Part shown: positions 49,115 through 61,100 of the stretch, one piece after another
Position numbering within the stretch: position 1 is the stretch's first letter
How the letters are laid out: each line of letters opens with the position of its first letter
Source: Undaria pinnatifida
Lineage: Eukaryota; Sar; Phaeophyceae; Laminariales; Alariaceae
Direction of reading: 5' to 3'
NCBI GenBank assembly: GCA_012845835.1
Contig: JABAKD010000004.1
Coordinates: 5,933,765-5,997,764, forward strand
DNA length: 64,000 bases
Program-made: the position numbers and the translations under genes
Notes under the pieces: generated by a model
What the model saw: the letters and a program-made list of their open reading frames with translations, nothing else
Database searches by the model: none
Told to the model about the DNA's origin: nothing

Positions 49115-52100
49115 CTGTGTGATAGGGGCAGTGCCGGGTGAGCACGTGCGTACAGGGTGGGAGGGTGGGAGGGAGGGGGGGGGGGGGGGCAGGCCTTGAG
49201 ACACCGTAAAAAAAGGGGGGGTACGTGGGGCGAGGGGCTGCACTCAGTTCATGCATGGCCGTAGTCTTATGACCATGGACCCTCGAAAAGGGAGAGAGGG
49301 GGGTTATCGGCCAAAGACCATGAAAATATATACCAGAGACACCCGTTATTGCATTTCGTCATTTTTTCATGTGAGGTTCGAAAAAGTTTGAGGTCACACA
49401 ACCCATCCCACATAAACTCCCACCCCCACCTCAAAGTACTCCCCGGCCAGAGTCTTGAGCCAGTCTAGGCGCTCTTTCCTAACTTCGTCGATGGGCATGT
49501 CGTACATCCTGGGGTTAAAGCGGAAGAACTGCTCCGGTGGGAGAAGGTCGGACACGATGTCCGTCGTTATCTCCGTCTCCGTCGCACTAGCGATCACCTG
49601 CAAGTTGACATGTTGCCGGTGCAGGTACATCAGAACTTACAGTTGCAGTTGGTGGTTGCAGCGAAAGTAGTCGTTGAAGAATAGTCGCAGCGATAGGCAA
49701 AAACCACGCTACGTAAGGGGTGGCACTTTCGAGCCCAGACATCTGCGACTGATGGAACTCCTCAATTATTACTAGACCAACAAACTGCCTGTTATGTTCG
49801 GACCTGATGCGAATTTTACAACTAGTGGTGGTGACAAATCGACCCCATAGGGTAGCGTATCGGCTTGTTAACAGCTTACATTTGCCCTCAAAAGTCGGTT
49901 GTTGGGTGAGGTGGGGAGAGTTCCTACCGCGAGGAGCCCCAGAATAGTTAAATAATGCACCTACCGTAGCACACCTCGTACAGTTGAAGTTGCAGTTGAA
50001 CTTGCACTTGCACTTGCACTTGCACTTGCAGTTACAGTTGAAACATAAGAAACAGAGTTGAAACCGTAGTTCAAGGTCAAGCGGAAGTTGACGCCTCAGA
50101 GTCTAGATAACGCTACAGGTGTTGTTGAGTGTCTAGTTTCAGTGCTTCGTTTCGTTGGTTATATTTCGTGGTTTTGGTTCTCAAGACAAAGCAACACCAA
50201 AAACCGGCGACGTTCACAAGTCTCTTATGTCAGTTACATGTTAACAGCTTTGGATCCCAGCATGCATGCCGATCTATCAGTAGTACACCCGCGATGATAC
50301 CCCATGGTTTCCCAAGGCAAAGGCGTATCAACCACGCATCACCATCGCCATGAACACGACTGTCTGGAAGCTAGCGCGCAGCTAGCTGCGGTGAGACAAC
50401 GCTGGCTGACTGATTATGATCATGATGTAAGAGAGCGGTGTCCTAGGCATAGTGACTCTATTTGGCCGAGGCAAGGTTTTCCACCATGAGCTGGCGACAG
50501 TTCAGATGCGGGGGTGAACGAGGAAGGCTGCAGAAGCGGGTGCACCTAATCTACCTGAGGCCCATCGTTTGAGGACCTGTATATCTCACACAAGAACTGA
50601 AAATGACAAGATTTAACTTCAACTCCACGAACAATTACATAGGTCAGGTATACAATGAATAATTGGTAAAAAAAAAGAGCCATGCTAATTGTATTGTGTA
50701 GTTCTTGAGTTGGGCAGCCCTGTCAGTCAGGTTTGTCTAGGATAAAAAGTACTACTTTTATCGCAGCACGCGTCTAATTGAGAGTGAAGGCTTAGGGCGT
50801 GCAAACACTCCAAGTGCCCTGCCTCGTAATGCAACGCATACATCGAGATGCCGCTGCCGCGACCGACCGCTAACCTGATTGATGATGCCATCCCAGCCGA
50901 GGGTAGGTTCCGCGAACTCCTTCTTCTCCTCGAAGAAGCATCCCGTGCCCAGGGAAACGATCATCTCTATAGGAACCCCCGGGAAAACGTGCTACGGACA
51001 AACACGCAAAAAGCGAGGCGGAACGTACGAGGGTTTTAACTACCTTGAAAACGACGGCTGGAAAGACCTTTTTCTGGCTTCGACAACATGTTGAAAGGTG
51101 CTTGACTTTATTCAATAACCCACGACCGCAAACGTTAAATGACGCCACCTGAGGCTCATGGGACGCCATTGCTGCGAGGAAATGAGAAAATAACACCAAG
51201 AATAAGAACAACAAGATCGTGTACCATCAAACATCAAACAATGCCACCTTGGACTCGTGGAACGCCACACCTAAAGGGTAGATAACACCAAGATCAAGGA
51301 GAAAACATAACAACAAACATCATATAACGCCATGCTTCGAAGTATACGCCTCGTGGAATGCCACTGCTCACAGGTTGTTGAAAAACTGGCGTCGTCCGGG
51401 GCGCCTTCGATCATCAGAGGAACAACGACAACGACACTTTCACGCTGAAACAGCAAAATCCAATGACGCCGCCTTGGCCTCGTGGAACGCCCTGCTAACC
51501 GGTGAATAACCCCCCAAAAAGGAACAATAACAAGCGTACATACCAGCAAACATTAAAAACACGCCACAATGGCCTCCTCGAACGCCACTGCTGACGAGTT
51601 GTTGAACAACAGGGCGCCGTCCGAGTAGGGGGCGCCATTTGATCCTCATAGGAACAACAAGAAGAACGACTACAAGAACAAGAATAGGAGCACGAAAAAG
51701 AACAAGAACAACAAAAAAAACAAGAACGAGAGCGCAAACAAGAACAGGAACAACAACAAGAGCAAGAACAACATGAAAAAGAACAAGAGCAAGAACAGGA
51801 GCAAGAACAAGAACATACGCCAGCAGACATCAACTAACGTTACCTTAGCCTCGTGGAGGGCCACCGCCGACGGGTTGTTGCAGAGCAGGGCGCCGTCCGA
51901 GTAGAGGGCTCCGTTGATCATGAGAGGGGCGAAGAAGGTCGGGGCGGCCGTCGTTGCGCGGATTGCCTCACGCACCATATGCCTGAAGCTGCCGTAGTAC
52001 CTGGTGTCATGGCATGATATGCCGCGGCGTGAAAAAAAAAACAGCCGCGGGGGCGTACTCATTCACTGATGGTCTCAAGTCATTTGCCCATTGACCACAC

Positions 52101-55100
52101 ATCCCTTTCCAGACGGAGCACCGTTTCTACTCCTGACATAGACACCTCCAACATTTGGGCGGTCATTACGTTTCTTCTATATATTACATAAGAACTTTTT
52201 GCTTATCTCATATCCGTCCTCTTTAACCGTCTGTCGCCGCGGTCTATCTCTTAGGAGAGCGATCGTTTTCTCGCTACCATTTAATTTACCAAACTTCTCC
52301 CACGTCGCATTCGTCTGCATTCCTCATCTCTTCCTTAACTCATGCCGCTCCTCCGTGTACAACTCATATTATCCCACTATGTGGGTTCTACTCTCGTCTG
52401 CGTTGCCACCAGGGCAGGCCTGTGGGCCTCCTTCTTCCTCCACCCGACTACTGGTATACCTATTTCTTCTTTCTGGCAGGTCCAGGTCCCCTACACGAAA
52501 ACGCAGTTTCAGCGTTTTCGTAGTCCCTTAGGCCGTGCAAATACGTGTTTCTTCCTATTTCTTGCTTTAAGCCCCCATACATCTATAGTGTTCTTCCTCG
52601 TCCACCATTCTTAGGAGCTGGACTGGCCAAGATCAGCTTTTTAGTTGACCTCCCACTTCCTCACACGCCCTTTGTTCCAATTTTAAGCTGAAAAACTGCC
52701 ACGTGGTGCTTCATTAGCGTACGCCAAAGTGATTCCCTACTTCTCCGTTTGAACTTCTTTGTTCTTCGTGGACTGGACATGTTTCCAGAAAACAACCAAT
52801 GCAAATTTAGCGCACAGCTGATAGCAAAAAAAAATGAAATTTAAAGGAGCTGTAGGGAATCCTTTGGCTTACCCTTAACGCCTTTACGACAGGAAATCCT
52901 TGTGGGGGGCACTTTTACTTGAAGTTAGTATAGAAGAGGGATTTGGGGTTCTCTAAAAGGGTCAAGAACGACGTATAAAATCCCAAGCCAATCAAATCCA
53001 AATTGGCGTGAGTGTCCCCGGTTGTTTGGAGCTCATCAACTACCTTCGCTTTGTACAGGGGGTCAAACCCATGCCATATCTCTTGATGGAGGCCGAAATA
53101 CGCAATGGTAATGGTATCGGTCGTTCGGCCACGACACAGGCAGCTATCACGCCAAGTATTAGCGACATCGCATGTCGGACTTTTGCATGGACTGAAGTGT
53201 TGGCATTTGACTGCAATTGGTAGTTTCTCAACTCTCTCGGCGAAGTCAATTCGAATTCTAAAACTTTTAACGTCGGCAAAAGCGCGGCAGGTTCAGCAAC
53301 GCCGCTGCCAACTTTGAGTTCTGAGAATTCTAAACGATTAAGAAAATGTCGGACGAATATAAAAACGATTGTTGGTCCGCCCAGCGCCTTTCCCTTACTC
53401 CTATCCTTTATTTTACTTCTGCCTTGTACCCCCAAGCCGCTTATACCTACTTGGTTTTCGCTAGGTCTTCCCATAATTGCCAGGAGGAGGTGCGAGGTAG
53501 ACAGGAATATGGGGACAGGGTGTGGAAGGAGATGGGAATATGGGGATGAGGTGGCGAAGGAGGAGATGGAAACAACAACAGCAACAAAGAAGACAAACCC
53601 CCATCACACCTACCTGGACCCTACCCGCATCCCCGCAAATCATCCCCACCACCCCCATCCCCTCACTCCAATCCAATTCCCGCCACCGCTCCTAGCTCCA
53701 CCATCACCTCCACCCACACCATCCCAGCGCGCCAACTCCCCCACCCCCCATCCCCGCCTCCTTCTCCTACGGTGAACCCTAAAACCCCACCCAGCAGCAC
53801 CGAACGACCCACCTGCTCTGATGCCCAGAAGGATAATTGTAGTTCCTCCACAGCATGACCTTGGCAGGGTTGGAGCTGATAATAGTGCTAGGGCAGAGGA
53901 TTAGAGGACGGAGCGGGTCCTGCGCTGACTCAACCATCAGCTGGTCGCCCAGAATCGAGCTGAGGATGTTCATCCACCCAACCTCGTCGTAAAATGCCTG
54001 GGAAAAAAAAACAACGCCAAACGAACCAAGCAAGCGAAAATATAACCAATGATAAAACGTGCAAGCAAACAGAGCCGGTGAAACTAATCCTGCTAATAAA
54101 TGAACAACCATCCAACCAACGCCGGTGAGAACAATCTGGCAAACTAATAAACAATCGTGACAGAGTAAACAAAGCCGGTAAAACCAATCCAGAAAACCAA
54201 CAAAAGCCGGTGAAAAGAACCAATCGAAATACGAAATCCACGGAAAACATCCAACAAAAAAGGCCGGTGAAGAAAGCCATTGACGAAAACAATGGCCCCA
54301 ACTCAACACCTCCTCTCGACCCTCAAACTCCCGCAAATCGTTCGCTGCATGTTTACTCAACACCGCCTCTCCACCTAAAAAACGCAAAAAAATAATAAAA
54401 ATAACAGACGCGCGTTCACCTGTGTGAGGGCGAGCTTCATCCCCCCGCCGGGGTGCTTGATGAAAATTTTGTTGATGAGGTTGTCGTACATGCTTTCGCA
54501 CTTGGAAACGGGCAAAGCTTTCACCCCCGCTAACCCCGCGATGATCCCCCCTGTGCTGGTGCCTACTATCATATCGAAAACCTCGTGGGGTTGGCGCCCA
54601 CCCAAGGCCTTTACGGTGTGGGTAGGTCAAGGAGAGGGGAGGGGGGGTTGGGGGGGGGGCGAGAAGGCGGGGGGGGAAGGGAACAAGGGGGAGGGACGGA
54701 ACGAGGGGGGGAGGGAGGGAGGGAGGGAGAGGGGGGGGGAGGATGTGAGAAAGGGTGGAAGCCTAGAGGGAGAGAAAGGTATAGAGAGCAGCAAGATGTG
54801 TGAAGCAAACAGGGAGCATGCCTTAGTGACGGGAAGAGAGGGGGGCGGGGGCGTGAGGAGAGGGGAAACCCTGCGCGGATCTAGCGCTTGTTGTCGACAT
54901 ACCGACACTGGTGTGAACACTCTAGAAAATCGTTTCGAATCGTTCATACGCCACAAAACATAACAACTCATTGGTAGAATATGTATTACAACTCACCCCT
55001 ACTAGTTCTTATCGTCAAAACATTACAGTGTCACATTCTTGTCTGCATGTTTCCACAAAAAATATTTATATATATGTATATACACCCCTACCGACAACCC

Positions 55101-58100
55101 CACCTCGTCACATAACAAACGAACAACGGAACAGGAGCTCGATACACGGAGAGGGGGGGCGTTTACTCACTCCCACCCCTGAACAAAACACGCCTTACTA
55201 TTTTGAACCCATGCGTGCCGTTCCTCTTCCACGCGCGTGAGCAGGGCAAGCGTACGCACGCCCCCCTTACCCCCTCAGTCGAAGCATAGGATCCTTTATT
55301 CCGTCTGCCTCTTTGTCCTGTTACAACGGAATTTATCAACCCTTATATTGTATGTATCCTACATAACCAATAAACCAGAGTTGCCCCCCCGGAGGAAGGG
55401 GGGGGCGTTCATTTACTGCCCCCATCAACAAACACGCCTAAATATCCTAACCCGTAATTACCTCTTCGGCGTGCTTAAGTAGTGCAAGCGTGAGCACGCC
55501 GCGCGTTCCCCCACCCCATCGAAGCACAGGACCCTCACGCCTTTCTGCCCCCGCCAAGTACGGGTATGACATGTTCAAATAATGTGTATCAAGCCCTCTA
55601 CCTTCTATTTTCATAGCAAAAAAAAAAATGCCCTACATCGCAAGGCAGGCGGGGGGGGATAGTCGATAATCCCCCCTCAACAAATACCCCTGATTTTTTT
55701 AGCCCCTCCTTTTACTCCTAAGGGCAAGCATAAGCACGCCGTGCACCTCAGTCTACAGTTCCACACGCAAAAAAAAACACCAACAGCATGACAACATTAC
55801 CCTCATTGCCCCCCCTGACTAAAACACCCCTTATTGATCAATCCGTGCTCATCGTACCGCTTCGACGTGCTTGAGCAGCGCAAGCGTAAGCACGCCGCGC
55901 GTCCCCCCCCCGTCGAAGCACAGAATCCGTATCCCCTTCTGCCCCTGAGTCTTGGGCACCCACTTGTGCGCCCCGAGCGCTGCCAGTATCTTGTTGGCGA
56001 GCAATTGTGAAGGGCTAAGTGGCGGACCCACGCGCCTCAAGATGCCCTGCAAAGGGGTTAACCCAAACATAGATGAAGAGCCATGTTTGCAAGGACGGGA
56101 TGAGGGGGAGAGGGAGAGGGGGGGGTCGAGGGCCGACCAAAAACGGTAGTAGGTTACATAGCCAACGGCGGGTTTCTATTTGTTGGAAGGGGGAGAGGGG
56201 GAGGGGTCGAGGACCCACAACAGACGGACACGGAGCAAGGGGCAGAGAGAAGAACGCAGGAACAGAGAGACAAACGAACACGCCTTACATGGGGGGGGCG
56301 TCAACAGAGGAACAGGACGAGGGCAGATACAGAAGAGCAGAGGAGCACGCGGAGACACATGCAGCAGGATGACAGCGGCAATGCAGCAAAACAGTCTAAA
56401 AAAAACATAACCAAGGGTAACACCGCGCGCCCCAACCCCAACCCACCGTAGCGTCAAATTGCAGCCGCCCCCGCTGCCCCTTTTGCCAAGATCCTCAGCG
56501 CCACCACCAAGCAAACGATTAAGCAACCAAGCGAACGAACAAAAAAAAAACGATACCAATAAACAAACGAGCACCCACATATTGGTACCTGATATCACTC
56601 TACCAACAGCATCGCGCAAAAGAGAGAAAAACAAAAAGAACAGACCGGTAAACTGATTGTTCGCCGTAACACTGACCCACCTTGGCATCGTACTGCAGCC
56701 GCTGCCCTCCCTCCGCTACTCTCCTCAGCGCTGCTACCAAAGGCTTGTCAACCTTCAGCAATTCCACAGCGGTGTCACCCGACATGACCAACCGAAAGGT
56801 TAGCTCCAACGCTTCTTCGACCAGGCGCTGCCGCGACACCTTCCCGCGGCCCCACCACGACCCCCACCCTCCCCCGCCCGCGAGCGTAGCAGCCTGCTGC
56901 TCCAGCCCTTCTTCTTCGAGAGCGACTTCGTCTTTCCACCAATCTCGGCCTTCTTTCGCGGCTTCTGCTTCGGCGTCCGTTTCTTTTCTCTCGTCGCTGT
57001 GGCTGCTGTCGCTGCTGCTGTTTCTGCCGCTGTTGGAAGCCACCTGAACATTCCCCATGTTCAAAGTTCTCGGCCTCCCTACAGCAGCAGAACCAGCAGC
57101 AGCGGCAGCAGCAGCAGCGGCCGCATCGGCAGCAGTAGCATCGGCGACAGCATCGGCGACAGCATCACCGCCGGTCAAGCCGACACCGACAACAGAAGCG
57201 GCTGCCGCTCTACCGACGGACGCTACCACGGCTTTCAAACCTCTCTGCTCCCTAGCAGCCCCACCACCACCACCAACATCATCACCACCAGCCGGCCCAC
57301 TAGAGACGGCAGATGGGAGACTGCCAGTAGCGGTAGTAGCACCAGCGAAAGCACCAGCACCCGCGGTAGCCGTCTGACCGGACGCGGCAAGCGACGACGG
57401 CCTCACTCCCGGAATAGGTAGCAAGCTCACCACTCCCCGCACCACCCTCTCAAACGGACCCACCCCCTCACGCCTACCCCGACCCCCGTCATCGCCAGGA
57501 CACGAAGAACCAGCAACGCCACCAACACCGCCTGCACCTCCACACGAGTGGTACCCGAGGATAGCGGTGATGTGGTCGATCAGGACGTCATCTGGGCCGG
57601 AGGTCAGGTCCGCGATAACAGCAGCCGCCTCGGATCCTGCGTCCCCTACCCGTCTCCTCCTTCGCCTTCTCCTTCTCGCGGCTCCTCTAAGCCTCCTCCC
57701 GACTCCACTGCCTATCATCCCCCCCGTGCTATTTGTAAGCTTGCTTCGGTTACTAGGAGTAACAGCAGCAGCCGAAGCAGCAGTAGTCGTGCCAGATTTA
57801 ACGCTGGTCTTCAAATTTGTGCTTTGTTTAGACCCGTTAGCATCAACAGGTAAGTTGAAATCAGCGTCGTCATCGTCGTAGTCGTGATGGGGCTCGTGTC
57901 CCAGAAGATAGGGAGCTAGGGAGGGGTCGCTATCAACCAGGGTGGTAACGGCTTGGAGTACCCTCCGCTGGAGGCTGGGGCGGACGTCGTCGCGGAGACC
58001 GCGGAGGAGGTGCCCGAATCCAAGCTGGCACGGAAAAGAGGGGGGGAGGAGTGGGGGGATTAGGGGGGGAGTCGGGGGTACTCTGGTGATAATGACATGG

Positions 58101-61100
58101 TCGTCGTGTTTGATTTGACTATAGACCCTCGTTGGAGGGGCGGAGGCCGGGGGGGGGGGGGGTTCATTTTCATTATCATACACAGCCAAGGTATTTAGAT
58201 ATAGGACCTACAAAATGACGGGAGGACGCACGCCGGGTTTTCACGGGACGACGCACGCCGGGTTTTCACCGATCAGGCAGCAATAACATGGGGGGGGGGA
58301 TGAGGGGAGAGGAGGGGGGAAGAGGGAGTGGGGGGAGTCAAAGCGTTTCAGAACGAAAAACATTATCCCACACAACCTTTTAAACTGCAACATATGTTTA
58401 TGGACTTACCAACCTTTTAGTACTGCCAACACAAATCACACGAATTCCAAGTAGTCTGCCAGCAAAGTCGTGGGTGCACGCTTACCTGCTCGTGCATTAT
58501 CAGTCCCGCGCTTTTGCCGGCTCTAGATGACAGTCCCGTCAGGCACGCCATCTCCACCAACCGCATCTCTCCTGTGAAGCCGGTCAAGTCGCTCGGGGCA
58601 CTCGGAGGTTTGGACGGCATTCTCGCCCTGAACAAAACAAAACGCAACCAGAGGAAAGGGTGGGGGGGGAGGAGCGAGGGGGCGGAAAGCCACTGATATT
58701 GCTACGGCTGGTGCTACTGTTGTGGTGGTGGTGCTGCTGCTGCTGGTTTTGCTGCTGGTGCTGCTGGTTCTGCAGCTGGTTCTGCTGGTTCTGCTGCTGC
58801 TGCTGCTGCTGTTACTGCGGCTGCTGCTGCTGCTGTTACTGCGGCTGCTGCTGCTTCTGCTGCTGCTGCTATTACTACTGCTATTGCGACTGCTACACCT
58901 TTACCCCTACCACAAAAAAACGCTACTGCTGATACCAATGTTGTTACCACTACCACCACTACTACACCTGCTTTCTACGACCAACTCCCTTTCGCAACTC
59001 AAACCCAATCAGACCAAACCGAAACCAAACCAAATCAGACCAAACCGCCAGACCAAATCAAACCGAACCCAACCCAACCCGACCCAACCAAACAAAACCT
59101 AACCAAACGCACCTGCTGTGATGAGTCTCCACCGGATCCCCATCGACCCATTCCTCACGAACATTGTCTGACTCTGCCGCAGCTTTAGCGGCAACCGCTG
59201 CTGCAGGTCGCGCCGCCGCCTCCGCAGGTGTCCCCGATCTGTCATAACACATCACAGGGAGCGGAAGGGGGATAGGGGGCGGGTAGCACGGGAGAGGCGG
59301 GGGGCAGGGGATACCGGAAGAACGGAAACAGGAGGAACGGGGAGGGAAACCAAAACGCTTGTCAACAAAACCCAATCACACCACAAGCGCGGAAAAAATA
59401 CAAGCATGGTGACCTCCCCCCCCCCCCCCCCCCCCGAGGATTTAATGCCCTCCCCATGATTGATCTAAACCTCTTTCTCATCTCCACCCACCTCCTGTTG
59501 ACCGTGACCTCCATGGGTGGGGGCGGCGGGATCCTTGTGACCGAGAGTTGCACCTCTCCAAAAGCGTGGTGCTCTCTCGCGTAGGAGTCATCTTCGAAGT
59601 CGAATTCCTTGTCGTTGTCTTTGTTCTTGACGTTTCTGTCGGACGTTATGTCGTTAACTTTGCTGTCGCCGTCGCCAACGTTGTTCTTGTTGTCGTTTTT
59701 ATTGCTCTTATCGTTTTTAATCTTGGTTTTGTTGGTGCTGCTGTCCTTCATGTTGTCCTTGTCGGCTGTGTTTCCCTTGTCGCCTTTACTGTTGGTGCTG
59801 CTGTCGTTCTCGTTCTTGTTCTTGTTCTTGTCATCTTTCAACTCGCGATCGCTGACGATTTTGCTGGCTGTCCAAGAATTTGCCGAAGAAATTTCCGACG
59901 AACTTGGAGAAGGACCTTTCCCGAACCGGTCCACGGATGATTTATCTGGTCGAGGTTTGTGCATGCACCGCGTGTGTAGGCCGCAATCAGAGTTGTGAGG
60001 CGGTAGGGGGGGGGCCGTAATCAGGGTAATAATAGCAAAAAAAGTTGACATACCCGCCTTATGTAAGAATTCCAGCCTGATCAGAAATGAGGGATTCCTA
60101 GCTGGTGTCGCATACTGTACACGTTTATTTTGCACCTGTTTCTTCTGCTCAAATCACAACAGAAAAAAGCACCCACTTGCAGCCCCTCAGCTCTTAGAGC
60201 TACAGCAGCTGTAGCATGTTGCCGTCGGTTATTCATCACAAGGACAGAACAGCATAACACAGCGCACTCAGCCCTCGAAGTATAATATAAATATCATGTA
60301 CCGGCATGCACGTGTGTACTGATGCGCACTCGACTTGTTTTCTTCATTGATAGTCCTTTCTCGATCCTCATGTACTTTTTTTTGTGTTTCGCAAATTACA
60401 CCCGTACTGCCGATCAGAATTGACACCGCCAGCAAGCACAGCACAGCACAGGGCAATCAGCTCTGCACAAGTAGCTCTTGGCATTATCAAATCGCTATTT
60501 GCACCACCAAATCATGGGCCTCTTCTTCCTGACCCCCTTCACATTTTGTTGTATTCTTCCTTGCGCGAGCGTAGCGGGCGGTGTCAGTCGCCCGCGGACC
60601 GGAGCACTTGTGCACCTCACAGTAGGGGTCCCCCAATGAGGCGGCCGAAGGTATCCCTAGATAAGGCGGTCAAAATTGCTTGTCGCGACCGGGGAATTGC
60701 ACTCATATCCTGGAACGAACATGGCGGCTTCCCTCAATAAGGCGGTCCTCTTGCTCTGGCACACCGCCGCCTTGAAGGGGGACCCCTATATAGTGCTGCT
60801 TTACTGCACACCCTTGGCTACGTTGTACGTTGCAACACCTGGGTCTCCAACAAGAGGTTAACCGCTTTGGGACTGCACAGGAAAAATCGAGAAAAAAATG
60901 ACAATTACGGCATCGGCCATACAAAGCAACCAGGGCGGGTGGGGTAGGGTAGCACAAACGGAGTACAGCAGTAGTGGCCCCTCTACAGTGCCCGTTGCCG
61001 GCAATAGTGCCGGTTGCCCGCTATATTGCCGGCACAAATGGGAACAACCATTAGCGGCAGTATGAGGAGTAGTGCCGGTTTCCGTTACAGTGCGGGAAAA

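Noticed and set aside
49394-49429. Read-through end of iPLA2-like exon 14 (VGVGVYVGWVV)
   Set aside because: A donor GAG|GTGGGG and a phase-matched terminal exon at 49055-49114 give a more typical helical C terminus.
53040-53474. 144-codon minus frame in a phospholipase intron
   Set aside because: The plus strand is equally open and no family was recognised; treated as intron.
57057-57881. Plus-strand Ala/Ser/Pro frames of 101-140 codons
   Set aside because: Antisense shadows of the low-complexity part of phospholipase exon 8.
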